Assembly (NCBI GenBank): GCA_004369085.1
Contig: ML210334.1
Span: 1 to 60,446 of the forward strand
DNA from: Coprinopsis marcescibilis
Lineage: Eukaryota; Basidiomycota; Agaricomycetes; Agaricales; Psathyrellaceae
Direction of reading: 5' to 3'
Length of the DNA: 60,446 nt
Shown: piece after piece, positions 31,956 through 44,186 of the stretch
Position numbering within the stretch: position 1 is the first letter of the stretch
Layout of the letters: each line of letters starts with the position of its first letter
Notes under the pieces: generated by a model
Database searches by the model: none
Seen by the model: the letters and a program-made list of their open reading frames with translations, nothing else
What the model was told of the DNA's origin: nothing
Program-made: the position numbers and the translations under genes

Positions 31956-34934
31956 GGACCTGCCTCCTCCAACCCCTTGTAGATCTTCCCTCAATACATT
32001 CCCCGTTCTGGTCGCAAAAACCAAAAGTCCGGCGACACAAACAAATCTAGGGTACTCTTCCATATCTCGCTGTCTGTTGCATAGAGAGAACTAATGATAC
32101 TAATGCTATCCATTTTGTTTGTTATCAATGATTGAGTTCGATTATCCTTCGAGGGCGAGCGTTGTCGAGAATGACTGTCCGTTGCGACCCGAGGCCTACA
32201 GGTTAACCTCACCCTAGGAAATCCCCTTTACATTTCCCTGGTATATGCCCGGTTCAACCTGGGACTGTCACTGTAGTGGCACGGTCTCCTGGTTCAGCTG
32301 AGCAGAACTCTCTGCCGACTGGAGCCCTGATTTCATGCCAGCGACGTCTGACCAGCGATCATCGCTCTCCGTGACCCACTCATGTCGAAAACTTGCAAGT
32401 TTTCCAGCGACAGCGGACAAATGGCGTATTGTTTCTGTTTCACGCCCAGATTTGGCCCCCTAGATCCAGGTATAACGCAACGTCCCCTTTCCAGGTCTGA
32501 TTTTCCCATCGTCACGAGTAAAACCCCTCGGATTCAGCGACATCCATACCGAATCTCTTTTACCTGATGAGGGCATCTGCTTTCAGTTCCAAGATATGCA
32601 TCCATCTGGGACGGTATTATCATCGAACATTCGCTACATTTTTTCTCCTATTGTTGGCCGTCTGTCAATCCCTCAGTTTGACATGTGGGGATCCAGTCAC
32701 TTTGTCAAGGGGACAGTGCTCTGTTTGGGACGAGTGGGTTGTGACATGGGAGTGTGAGAGGAGATCACGATGAGCTGAGGTAGCTTACGCTCAAGCTGCT
32801 GAAGCGCAATTCCTTCTTCTCATTCGCCGGGAATGCACAATAGTCGGCACCGCACCTAAATTTACGTCTGGACTCCAACAGCTGTTGTGCTCATGTCGTT
32901 CAAGCAACAAGCCGTTTGTTAAGATTGCTCATATCTTTCCTCCAGCTCCAATCTGTTACAATTGCTGAGTGATATGGGAAATTCGGAAGCGCCCTTCGCC
33001 GGCGCTCCGCCGTCGACAGAGACTCGGAGAATTCGCGTTATGCTGGTAGCTATCTCTCTCCAGTGCTATGACACAGGCATATAGGGACTTATCCCGCTTG
33101 GTAACTCTTTGTAAATCCCATACTTGGATGCTTATCTTGAAAGTTAAATCTAGTCCCAGGCCTGCCCCTGAGCGCTATCTTGGTTTAATTGTGCTTTGTA
33201 CTGCTCACAGTGACGTCGTCCGTTGGCTGGGTGGGCGGCGAGTAATGCTGCCTAGTATCGTCAGTGCGGTGTTAGTCGACCATCCATCTCCGGGTTCCCT
33301 CTTGTTCACCCTCTACGTGGCAAGCATATCAAAAGAGAATGTACTACTACTCGCTGGTACTTGTTGACACAACAGATGGTGGCGGCGCGCGAAGCCTCTC
33401 TATCTATCTGGAAGTTATCTCTCGCACCTTTTTTTGCGTACCTCATGACCACTACCGATTTTGCAGATAGCACTTAACTCCCCCCAGGTAGCCCCAGATC
33501 TCTCAATGCCTACTCAGGGTCCCGAAACGCTCTGAGAGGCTTCAAAAATACTTATGGAGAAAGTCGATGGACAGACGTCCAGAACCAGAGCTAAGCCCAC
33601 CGACCAAGTACCACCTGAGCACTCAACGACTTCGCACATAGTGCGACTTTTGCGCTCAACAAGTGCGAAAACACTCATCCCTCCGGCGTTAATTTGACGT
33701 TAGCGCAGTGTGTTGCACCACATATGCAGCTCAGGTCTGCCTGTAGGGTGCACAACGCACATGTCACCCCATCCCGTTGCGGTATGCATACCCCCGCATA
33801 CTGTTCCGTGCCGCCCTAGTTTTGTTCATGGCGTTAATTATAACATAGCCGCTCTGGTATCTCTCGTTCATTTACGCTATCAAATCTCACAGGAAGGGCC
33901 GACATATGGCTCCACATACCAGCCATGATCAATACAGCAAGTTCAAAACCCTGACGTACACTGTCAGAAGCTTCCCAGTCAGGCACTAGTATGGGCTTGG
34001 CCAAAGGGTGCTTGGTATAAGTGTATATGGTCTGCTGCGTCGTGCAAGCGCTGAAAAGGCGGGGGAGTGAGGGCTAGATAAGGAGAACTTGGATATCATG
34101 GGCGTAGATGTAACGTATTGTCTCGTATAGTACGCAGCGGTGGGAGTGACCTGTTACTAGTTGATGCTGATGGAAGCCTGGGGACGGCATGGATGGATAC
34201 TTTGGGGGTTTCTGCCCTCGGAGACAGGGTGGGGCAAAGATGAAAGATCTATCATGCAAGACGAGCATGTCGCGGCTTATAGTGCCCCAATAGTACCCTC
34301 ACGAGTGGATTTGTCTGCTTACGAAGTGCCTTACGAATTCGGGAGGTTTGACACTGAACGGCCGGTGCGACTCTGGGGTGCGGCTAATGGGGCAGGTTCT
34401 TGAACAAGGTCAGAATTTTCGCAAGCACGATACACACCATGCGATTCCATTGAAGAAATTTGGACAAGGCAAACTTCGCTTGAAATATGTTGGGTGTGCG
34501 AGGCAAAGAAGGGTATTATCGATGACATGTTGTAATAGAAGTGTACATGCTGTGTATGATACAACTAATCGAAAATTGCGAAAAAGAATATTTTTTGGGG
34601 AAGAATCCGAAAAAAAGATGTCGTTTGGAATAAATTAAAGAATGTGGTAGATGATGTAAAACATATGGTATAACGAGTGTCGATGAATGAAGAGAGATGC
34701 GAGAAGACGAAAGTGTGAAGTATGATATAGTACAAATGATGTTCGAAAGCAAAGGTATCCGGAGAGTAGACAGTAATGATACAAGACTTACACCGCCAAT
34801 GGAGGGTAGTCGGACTTGACATTGTCGAAGCCTGATAGAACAAAACGAAAACCAGAACGTTTTTGTGGGCCTAGAATTGAAATACCCGGTATAGTCTAGG
34901 TTGATTAAGGTTGCGTCTAAGCGCTATAGTGTCA
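31956..34934. other. Gene-poor region, 3.0 kb
   Basis: Only short, unconvincing frames. The part nearest the terpene synthase (about 34500-34930) is AT-rich and probably belongs to its 3' leader region. I found no terminal repeats or transposase-like frames. Confidence 0.35.
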
Positions 34935-34989
34935 CTAGAAAGGGGAAAGGTTAGTACCCCATGAATTAACAACAATGAAAAGAACTTAC
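34935..34989 (-). other. Probable 3'-UTR intron of the terpene synthase gene
   Basis: On the minus strand a GTAAGT donor (from 34989), a TACTAAC branch site and a TTTCTAG acceptor (ending 34935) lie just after the stop codon at 35005. The junction is about 15 nt downstream of the stop, closer than the usual distance that triggers nonsense-mediated decay. Alternatively, splicing changes could alter the C-terminus. Confidence 0.5.
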
Positions 34990-35004
34990 CAGGAGGAAAC
35001 CAGT

Positions 35005-36245
35005 TCAATGTGAGCTGGGTGATGGTCGTAGAGGAAGCAACTCGATGATCCGTGATGACTTGACTTGACGGCCGTTTTTGCCGAAATATCTTTCTGTGTC
35101 GAACGACCAATGGAGGGAGCCAACGATCCAGTCAGCAAGTCCGTTGATGTAGATGGCCAAATCGCGGTCGATTTTAGGGCCCCACGAAGGGAGGTAGTTT
35201 TGCTCTTCAATAAACCTGTCAATAGCAGCCTTGCACATGTCTCCGACAAAGTCGACAGCAGATTGAAGATCCAACCCTTCCTGGTTCATCACAACAGGGA
35301 TCATGTTGTGGGTATCTCCTTTGGCTTGTTCGACATTGTAAGAAAAGATATCCTAAAACAAAAGGGATGTAAAATAAGTATCGAATGGAAGGCATAACAT
35401 GACCGAATTCAACTTACGTTTGACCATGTCACAAGGTCGTTCGTGGCTTCACCAAGGGCACGGACTACAGGGTGGTCCATAACCTCTTCAGGAAGATCAA
35501 GATTGTTGGCGTCTGTGATAGATAACAATGGATGTTAGCAAGGGCGACATGTCTAACGATGCTTCGGAAACGTACATTCGATCAAAGCCCAGCATGGCTT
35601 GCACCCTGAAGTATCTCTCCGAAGGGTGATGTATGATTCCAAGTCAGGAATCTCTCCTTGTGCGCGATCAAGCGCTTGTTGTGTGACACTCTGGAAGAAA
35701 AAGTCGAACGTTTCGATGAAACGCTGTTGAGCTCCAGGTGATGCGGTAAGAATCATCCGTCTGAAATAGCTGTGCAACAAGCAAGGATTAGCATCTAGGT
35801 CATTTAGACATAAGGTGAGTCATAAGACATACTCTCGTGTCATTTTTCCGACCCTTGCTGGCGAGTGATAGGTGTAAGGGTGGTACAAGCTGTTGAGAAC
35901 CACGTTTGCGGTAGTTGAGGTTCCAGTGGTGTCCATATCGTCCGACAGATTGTCGAGGTGGAACAGATATGTGAGAAAATCATTACACAAGCGAAGTTGG
36001 GTGTATGCAGCGTCGGGGTAGCACATGGCGGTGAGTAGGCCAGCTTTCAATCCATGGTACTTTGTTCGCGCTTTGCCGACAAGGTTGTCGCCTTTGAACA
36101 ACCAACGTTTGGTCTCTCCGGTGATTCGTTTTCTGTGGCGGCTGATGCGAAGCTTGAAGTTGCAGTGTGAGACAAGGTCTGGAAGTATGAACTTCCGTGC
36201 CTCAGTCTTGAGAACGGGGTGAACGTGTACTTCGTTTGAAGACAT
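35005..36245 (-). CDS. Sesquiterpene-synthase-type terpene cyclase, 349 aa
   Basis: Four exons on the minus strand: 36245-35833, 35769-35576, 35512-35418, 35352-35005. Class I terpene cyclase of the mushroom type. The N-terminus has KFILPDLVSHCNFKLRISRH. The aspartate-rich motif lies within LDNLSDDMDTTG, the NSE/DTE motif is NDIFSYNVEQAKGD, and the C-terminal RY pair is in DTERYFG. It cyclises a prenyl diphosphate, probably farnesyl diphosphate, in the cytosol with Mg2+. Length matches the family. ATG 36245 is preferred over ATG 36332, which is only ~16 bp from the TATA box. No P450, oxidoreductase or second prenyl enzyme lies next to it. The product cannot be predicted. Confidence 0.9.
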
Positions 36246-36347
36246 GGTAGGAGCAGCTTGCAGCGAGAGAGGAGTAGTGGGAGATGAACGCGAGAGGGGA
36301 GCGGAGGATGCCTGAGCCTGAAGAACAAACAAAACTGCGGCGGTGTA

Positions 36348-36353
36348 CTTATA
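36348..36353 (-). promoter_or_regulatory. TATA box of the terpene synthase gene
   Basis: TATAAG on the minus strand, about 103 bases upstream of the chosen ATG (36245). Confidence 0.5.
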
Positions 36354-36484
36354 TGAGAATCTAAGGCTGATCGGTCTGGTTCCAATTTAGCAAGGTAACC
36401 TCCCCATTAGGCCCGACTGCAAGGGCCGGCTATATTCCAAAACAAGCTTTCAAACTTCGCAGTCGCGAATCTGGTCCTAAATTG

Positions 36485-37063
36485 TCACCATAGATCGGCT
36501 GAGATGAGGCTATCCGACATACCGTCCAAATTGGAATTTGCTCCATTTCGCTTCAAACCCATGTTCGATCCGAAACCGTCGCTTTCAATCTTGAGCGCAG
36601 TCGATAATGGAATATTCAATGATTCCGGATGTGAACCAGGTGCCAGCCTAATCCATAAGGTGCATGTCGTGGGGTTTGCCCCGAAATCGTTGGCAGTGTA
36701 GTGTCCCAGTAGAACATCGCCATTCGGCAGTGGATTAATACCCTTGTAATGCACCCGGAAAAGAAACGCCTCCTGCTACGTGGGTTAAAAGAAGAATGTC
36801 AAGGAAACCAAAAGAGATGCTTACTGTCATGAGCAAGGGGTGTTGTTGTATCATTTGTTCGTGCTGTTCAGAACCTTGGCGATGTTCAGTGGGTTCGGAA
36901 CCCTGGGGACCGGGACCGTGTGAGAGTCACAGAGCTTGAAGCCGTTCCGACTCCAAAAGGCGAGCGCTTGAATGGTGCAATTGAAACCCATCAGGCGCGG
37001 TTCCCCATTGACATGAAGAGACACCGCGGAATAGCACCGCAAGAAAAGTTGAAGATCTGCCAA
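36485..37063 (-). other. Possible gene fragment (minus strand), unresolved
   Basis: Two open stretches could be exons of one gene: 37063-36851 (MADLQLFLRCYSAVSLHVNG.., with GFNCTIQALAFWSRNGFKLC) and 36754-36485 (GINPLPNGDVLLGHYTANDF.., ending SADLW). Both have normal residue composition, but I cannot join them with confident splice sites and recognise no domain. Confidence 0.25.
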
Positions 37064-37510
37064 GATGGGGGGTGCCTGGTCAGCTACAGATCACGATTCG
37101 CAATAAACAAATGGTCATGTCATGACATATGCACCTGTATAGGTTTTCGCCCTGACCCTGCCAACCCTTTGTTGAACACCGTGAGAGAGAAACATACGGT
37201 CATGCAGCTTGACAATCGGACAAGGAAGGATTGACACCAGCGTCATGGGTATTCGCATCCAGGTATTGACAGTAGCAAAAGCCACAAGATACGGCCAGAT
37301 GCAAGGTCTATGCCTAGGTAGATAATTTGGAATGTCTCGACCGCCACATAGATTTGAACTTCAATAGATCGCGAGTGCTCGGATCGCATGGACCATTTGC
37401 ATGGATCTCCACAATCTCCTGTTCACGTCTTGGGATAGTACGAGTAATCTAGAGCTAGACAAAGTTAGGTATAGATTCAGGCGGCAAGATTCGTGTGGCT
37501 TACGAGTTTC

Positions 37511-37939
37511 CAGATTGCGGTAAGCCAGGTCCCCGAGGTCTAACACGTTTATACGGGTGGCGAGGTGGCCAATGCAAGGTGAGTCGCCAATCGTGCATCG
37601 CTGGCCGCTGGGTGGGATAGCTGACGAAAAGGACGGACATTAGAGAGAGTACTTCTTCTCCTCCGAAAGGACCACCTAAAATCCGTATTGTCGTATGGCC
37701 ACCTTGCGCTTCAGAAATTCTTCCTCTGTGCATCCGACATCACACAAAGCAATATGGAAGACGGCTCCCTGCCGCGGTCGAATGGCTTCATGTTTACCAA
37801 GGCCTAGAAGCCCACAAAGTCGTGGCGTCTCGCAATCCGAGTCCTAAGACCTGGGAATCAAATAATCCTTTCGGACAAGCTGTCCAACAGAGTTTTGAGG
37901 GGACGACAGTGCAGCTGATCCGATCCATAATGAATCGGT
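37511..37939 (+). other. Possible spliced coding region (plus strand), unresolved
   Basis: A plus-strand frame 37621-37939 is open for about 106 codons (KIRIVVWPPCASEILPLC, AAVEWLHVYQGLEAHKVVAS). It is preceded by a plausible 42-bp intron (GTGAGT donor at 37579, GGATAG acceptor at 37620) that joins it in phase to GLTRLYGWRGGQCK. No start codon or further exons could be fixed. It competes with minus-strand candidates in the same region. Confidence 0.25.
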
Positions 37940-37978
37940 AATTCACTCAGGCAGATACATGTCTAATCTAATGATTTG

Positions 37979-38458
37979 TTAGCGTTTGCCCAAGATATTC
38001 TTGTCATTGACACCGCTCACTATTTCAGTTCCATTCCAAACGACTTGTGATGTGCTGTGAAGGCCAAAAGGCTGCGCCCTCTCTGCTTGCAGCCCACATC
38101 TGAATCGAATCCTCACGGTCCAGGTCTCACGAGACACCATTACAGCTGTTCCGAGGTTCACCCGCTGAGAAGCAGAGCATGCTAGAACTGTATGTGACTC
38201 AGAAAATAACTTTGATGCTGCGTGTTCTGCATTGGTAGAGGATCCAGATAGGCGCTGGACATGGATGTCGTCAGTCGAGAGCAACCAAAGCAACGGCGCC
38301 TGGAGGACTCTTATTTGCTTACCTAATGTTTGTATCCAAGGCCCTTGACACGCAGAAGAGACTTCCTTCCCGATTGGTGTAAATCCAGCTTGAGTATTAT
38401 ACAGCAGTGATGAGTTCATGAACTCATACTCAGGCCAGAACTGCCATCTTCTATTCAT
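37979..38458 (-). other. Open frame of 159 codons (minus strand), uncertain
   Basis: Begins MNRRWQFWPEYEFMNSSLLY and runs to a stop at 37979 with fairly normal composition. No signal peptide or known motif. Its start lies only 39 bp from the start of the MFS transporter on the other strand, which is tight for a real divergent gene. It may be an exon of a longer gene or a chance frame. Confidence 0.3.
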
Positions 38459-38497
38459 TTGACGCTATAATCACCATTAGGACAGCGTCGAACTCGA

Positions 38498-41400
38498 ATG
38501 TCCAGTTCTCAAAGACCAGCAGCGCCTATTAGGTCGTTTGGTCTCCAGGATGGGACCCAGGAATCCGACGAGGCACAGTTGAACACGCCCTCCGCAATGC
38601 GAAGGATGCTCGGCAGGCTGTCGTTCTCGAGCTCGAAGCGGAGGCCAAGCTTTCTGCGACGACATGACGAGGAAGGCGAGGACATTCCAATGGAACGTCC
38701 TCCTATACCATCGATGATGCAAACGGGAGGGGAAACCTATACGACGCCATTGCCAATGCTTTCCATGATTGTACTATCTATTGTAAGTGCTCCTTCCAAA
38801 CTACACGTGGACCGCTCTGATGCCTTGTAGACCATGTTGGGAGAATTTCTCTCCGCGAATGTTTCAACGCCATTCTTGTTGTTTATGGTCAAAGGTTCCT
38901 TATGGTCTCCGTTGAATGCCACGGCAATCTAACGGCATCGCACAGATTTCGGGGAGCTGTCTAACGAAGCAGAGGTTGCATTCTGGACTGGCATAATTGG
39001 TAAGTCGGACGCTTTGGCAAAATTTGCTCCCCATTCTGATCTGCGGCATAGTTTCGACATTCTTCTTGACCCAATTCTTGACTTCACTCCTTTGGGTGTG
39101 TATCAATCAGTGCTCTATATCGGCCAGTGGATGATAGCTAATTCACTGTATTATCCTTCCCTGCAACCCCTCCACGCTGGACACGATAGGCCACTGTCGC
39201 TGAGAAGCACGGTCGTCGGGCGGTGTTAGTAGTTTCGCTGTCAGGAGGAGCTTTAACCTGCGTGGTTTTTGGCACCGCGACCACTTTGAAACAAGCTATC
39301 TGCATCAGGTTGCTTCAGGGCGTTTTTGCAGGGTCGGTGGGTGTAGCTCGGGGCTCAGTCGCTTTCATCACGGATCCAAGCAATGAGGGCAGAGCATATG
39401 CAATTCTAGGGTCGGTGTTATAAATCCCTTGCCTCTCTCGTCATCTAACACAAACCAATAGGTTTTGTTGGGGTTTCGGTGGTGTTGCAGGGGCCATAAT
39501 CGGTGGCTCATGTGGGTCATTTATAGTTTTGACATGTACTTGTTTGATAACCCCGCAATCCTTTTCTAGTTGAACGTCCTGCATCCAAATGGCCGGATAC
39601 TTTCTCCGGAATCCCTCTATTTGTGAAATATCCCTATCTATTGCCATGCGCTATTGCTGCAGTTATCATGCTTTCGGGTATGCATCTTTCCGTCCTAACT
39701 CCAAGCAAATGTGTTAACATAATATCCAGGCTCCTTCCTGGCCTGTTTCCTTGACCGGGACGGCGGCCCCCGACAGGGCGCAATTCAACTGCCTTTTGAA
39801 AAAGACAACAACCTTCCTCCTCCAATTCCAGAAGAGGATGCCAGCGCTCTCGAATCTCCATTTGAGGAAGAAGAACCGTCCCCAGGGATTCTTGGACTTC
39901 GGAAAAAGATCTCGAGACGTTTCTCCAACATCTTCGCAAAGCGCGTCCCTGATATTGATCCTTCGACGTACAATGCCAACGCCTCTCAACCTGCGGTCCC
40001 GATGCATGCACCTCCTAATCTCGAGAGGACGAGAACTTTCTCAAGGACCAGCCGGGCCAACGGCTCAGCATATGGCTACTCCGGAGCGTACAGGAAGAGG
40101 TTGGCAAGTGCTCCGACTTGGAATACGAGGCGAGGCAGCTTGGGGAGCACAATGCGACGGCGGAGAGGAAGCAACTATGATGCTGTGGCGCGTGATTCGT
40201 CAAACGAGGGTGAAGAACTCAATTTCGCTCAGCGGCTTTTGATGGCCAACGAGAACGCCGTCACGAACATTGCTGATTTGTGGGTTGCGGCTGCCATGAA
40301 CGTCGACAACGAAGATCCCTTCGAGAGCGATTCTGACGAGGAAGGGCAAGACGAGGATGCTGTTGATCTGGACGAGGAGTTGGAGGGCGATGATGGTACC
40401 AGTACTGCTGGGCCTTCTAGCAGGAGGATGTCACAATCTGCCTCTGCGGTACCCAGTTCATCGAGGCATCGACCCAGCGTAACATCGACGCATTCGGCAA
40501 GTGCGGTACCGCGAAGGCTATCACAACGTCATCCTCCAGTATCATTCACGCCCCTTATGCATCGCAGACCTTCCATGGTTCCCAGTATCTTCTCCCATTC
40601 CGGGGTGAGAACCCCACCAGCGATGTTGGAAGCGCAGCGGTTGTTGTCCGGAGAAGGCGAAGATGCAGAGGCTCTCGCCACCATCGCAGAGTCAAGACAA
40701 GCTTCTCAAGTTGATGTGGAATCCTTACATGATAAATCACCTTCTATCGCCTCGCAGTTGCCTATCCTCATCATCATACAGTATGGTGTCCTTGCGCTGC
40801 ATACGACAACTCATGACCAGGTGTTCATGTCATATCTGGTCTCGTAAGTTCTTTATTCTTTTGTGAGGGTTGGTTGCTAATCGTTTCCTTTGACAGGGAC
40901 TTTGATTCCGGAGGTTTGAATCTGAACGCAGGACACTTTGCCCAACTCAGTCGGTCTCTTCCTCCTTCGTTATGAGAACCAACCCTGACCCGCGGCCCTG
41001 CAGTTGCACTCATGTGCTTGGCGCAAATTGCATATCAGTTCTACCTATACCCGTAAGTCTGTGGTAGCTTCGTTTCCTATGTTGACTAAATTCTCCGTTC
41101 TTAGTAACATGGGGTGAGCTAAACTCTCAGTATATCTGCCTGAAGCGTATCTCATGACAGTTCAACAGCCCTCCTCGAGGTCGATTCTCTCATCTCGCCA
41201 TGTTCCGAATCGGTTCTATCATTTTCATCCCTTCTTACCTGACAGTTACGCTTTATCGGCCATTGGCGAGCGCTGAGGACGGTGGTAATGCTTTGTTGAT
41301 GATGGGTACGTCATTATTCAGTTCTTTTCTATCGCCGTTCAGGTTGACTGATCATGTATTCGCCCATACAGCACTAATTTTCAGCACGTAAGTGACCCTG

Positions 41401-41831
41401 AGGAATCGGGAATCCGGACAGCCCTTCTTACCCGTTGGATATAGTGCGCTGAGATACTGCGGGATTGTGTTTGGCTACACATCAATATCGATTCTTCTGA
41501 ACTATAGTAAGTGGCCCTGAGGGTTTGGTTAAGATGTTGGGTGGATAAGTTGCTGACTTGATGGGATGGTAGTGACGCCACCTGCAGCTGTTGGATATGC
41601 GAATGGCGTGGCACAAAGTATCGTCAGTTTGGCTCGGTGTATTGGGCCTGTTATTGGTGGCTATGTGCGTGCTTTCTCCAACTAACTCTCTTCATCGTTT
41701 CGTGTTGCTGACCCGGAGTTTAGCTCTGGTCGGCAAGTATAGAGGACAATCCATCGGGTTACTACTTTGGCTTCCTCGTCTGTTCGGGAGTCTGTGCTCT
41801 GACTGTGATTCAGAGTTTCTTGATTCGATGA
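38498..41831 (+). CDS. MFS transporter with a long central cytoplasmic loop
   Basis: A gene of about 14 short exons; first exon 38498-38782, last stop 41829-41831. Membrane segments are seen from LSMIVLSITMLGEFLSANVS onward. Motif A-like ATVAEKHGRRAVL follows TM2, then LLQGVFAGSVGVARGSVAFI, FCWGFGGVAGAIIGGSF and PCAIAAVIMLSGSFLACF (TM6). A hydrophilic loop of roughly 330 aa (about 39770-40740) rich in Ser, Arg, Glu and Asp separates the halves. The second half runs LPILIIIQYGVLAL .. ALMCLAQIAYQFYLYP .. MFRIGSIIFIPSYLTV .. VFGYTSISILLNY .. CIGPVIGGYLW .. LTVIQSFLIR. It resembles the fungal YCR023C/ZIFL-like family; substrate unknown, probably vacuolar or plasma membrane. Confidence 0.82.
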
Positions 41832-42308
41832 GAGTCGCTTCTTCCTTTGTAAACCTTACATGCAACCAACCAGATTACATTCACAACCATACACATACAA
41901 TCTCATACCCCTCCCTATTTCCTCTTTTCACTTTCGTTGCCTCTGAAAGTTGTGTATTTGTCGTTGATGTTTATGCCATCTTTTTCAGAAACTTGTGGAC
42001 TAGATATATAATGGAGCTACAGATGGACTGTTGTTACGGACGTAGGTAGTTGTTAGCGTTGTCAGATTTGGTGGTGGCTGAGTTGGAATGTATGACACTG
42101 TAGTTCGCGGTAGCGGCGTTCAGCCATCAAGAAGGCGCAAGGTTGGGTGGGGCGTCATAGCTATTGGCGCCTATCGAAGTGACCATTGAGGATGGTTGAC
42201 ATTAAGCTTCTATGAACTTGTGTAAATATACGATGCTAGGGTAATTAACTAGTAACTATGTGCAAGTAGGGTCGTGAATGTACATTAAATCTTTATAGAT
42301 GGGTATAG
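41832..42308. other. Convergent 3' region of the MFS and F-box genes
   Basis: No gene seen. AT-rich stretches (for example TTAAATCTTTATAG near 42287) suit 3'-end processing. Confidence 0.3.
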
Positions 42309-43819
42309 TTAGGTGACAAGATGCTTCTGCAACACCGCTTTCGATTCCAAGATATTATTCAACGCCAACTCGCCTTCTACAATTCACGAATAAAAGAGTA
42401 GTGGTTAGCCAAGCCCCACGCCAACCACCAAAGGACGAACGTACCTGTTCCCGTGTCTCGATACGAAACACCATCCTTGTCGCACAGAACGACGCCCCGA
42501 ATGTTCCACCGTCGCCACCACGTATTGAGCCAGACGTGGTGGTTATGTAGCCCCGTGTATGTACCGGTGTTCTTGATCCTCAACTCTGACCACGCGGGCG
42601 AGTCGAACTTTTCAAGCACCTGGAGGAGCTCATCCACGGGATCGACCACGACGTATCTGAATATCCTGTCCGGTGCTTCCCTAGATAGTTCCTGAGACAT
42701 AGGGGCGATGCACAGGCGCTGGATCGTGGGATGGTGCGTTGGGACGGTAAAGTTCAAATGGCCGCCGCAGTGGGAGAGGATGAGGTCTTTGAGGTTGGGG
42801 CAGTATTTTAGGGCAGTGGGGAGGTTGTCTGCAGCGGTCCAGGTCGTTGTGCGGAGGGTATGCAGCTTGTGGCCGTGGGCGGTGAAGAAGTGCATTGCGT
42901 GGGATGGGAATATGTCTGTTTCAAGTCGGTGGAGGTTTGGGAGCTGCTGTGCAGGGGCCTTTGATAGAAGGGCGACTAGTGGGTCCCATGTCATGGAGTA
43001 TGTCGGGGGCACTATTGGGCCGATTTCTGGGATGAGACCGAGCGAGAGGGTTTCTAACGAGGAAAACCGGAGAGTGGGCATTTTCACGATTGTTTCGCGG
43101 TCTATAGGGTAGGAGTGGATGCAGAGGAGATGAAGAGTCTTGAGGAAGTGGAGGTTGCGTGAGATGTCTACGAGGTCCTGTAGACTTGGTGCCTCGGCTG
43201 GGCTGGCAAAGTCGATGCGGCGGAGGTTTCGACCGTGCATCATGAGAGCTGCCATGGTCTGCCTTGGCAGCCGTGCTAGAACCTCTTTGTTGCCACCGTT
43301 GCAAATTCGGAATGTGAGGAGGTTGGGAGTGTATTGAAGGAGCGTGGAGAGGTGCTGGACCTTGTAGTGTCCCAGGATGTGGAGGTCGATTCGACGAGCG
43401 AGGTCTCCCAGCCTTTGGCCGTCGGACGTATGCCTAACGCAGATTGCCAGGTTGGCAAAGTGTTCCAAATCCTTTTCAGAACGAATGAGCATATATTCCA
43501 TCGAGATTTCGGTGACGATGTTGCGGAATGCTGAGCACACTTCGATGAGAACTGCTCTATCCTTTGGCAACCCGGGATCCGGATCTGGGTTTCCTTCCTC
43601 GGAGCTGCAATTGGAGAAATAGTCGGGGAGATCCTCTGCAAGGGAACCGTGAAGTCGAACCGCGAATCTGAGAACGGTTGTCCAGATCTCCACTGGAAGG
43701 ATTGGTAGAGGTTCCCCGCTGCCTAGTTGAGAGAACTTTGGGTCCTGGCTTTCGGTCTGAGGAGCCTTCCAGGGACCCATATTGAGCAGACTACGGGCAG
43801 CAGCAGCCCAGCGAGGCAT
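42309..43819 (-). CDS. F-box/LRR-like protein, 480 aa
   Basis: Two exons on the minus strand: 43819-42445 and 42376-42309. The first frame stays open to a stop inside the intron (42377). However, a GTACG donor, GGCTAACC branch and TTGTAG acceptor splice it in phase to a short last exon giving a helical end (GELALNNILESKAVLQKHLV), which looks more natural than the unspliced Trp-rich tail. An F-box-like segment near residues 37-55 (PLPILPVEIWTTVLRFAV) is followed by VCSAFRNIVTEI and leucine-rich repeats (FLKTLHLLCIH, LETLSLGLI, NLKDLILSHCGGHL). A role as SCF substrate receptor is inferred from the family. Confidence 0.75.
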
Positions 43820-44186
43820 GTCGAGCCGAAAGCGGTGTGACCGAACCCTATGGATATTCGGAAGTTGTATTAGGATTTCAGAACCGCGAAGCTGAACCTT
43901 GTGAAGACCTGACTAGCCAGTCATAAGGCTCACCACTTCCTAGTGCCAGATGACTCGATGAGTCGACGGGTGACGATGGTGGACAAAGAAACTATTTAGT
44001 CCGTCATTCCACACGTAGTGCTTTTTCGTTGGTCCAAGGAGATTGCCGTTGCATGATGGTGTCCAGGTATGAAAGGTAATTGCGGTGGCCGGCGATCAAC
44101 GTAACGAGCGACACATCGCGGATGCTTTATTCACCGGCAAACACTATTTTCTTCCATCCTGCGACGACCTCTGACGACGTCAAACA
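43820..44186. other. Divergent promoter region of F-box and MAK5 genes
   Basis: 367 bp between divergent starts, with no clear TATA box. No gene seen. Confidence 0.35.

Noticed and set aside
36246..36332. Upstream Met (36332) as start of the terpene synthase
   Set aside because: It lies only about 16 bases below the TATA box and would add a Ser/Pro-rich stretch not usual in the family; ATG 36245 gives the normal start and length.
35005..41831. A terpene biosynthetic gene cluster with the MFS gene
   Set aside because: No tailoring enzyme was found, and the transporter resembles a YCR023C/ZIFL-like carrier with a long loop rather than a metabolite pump.
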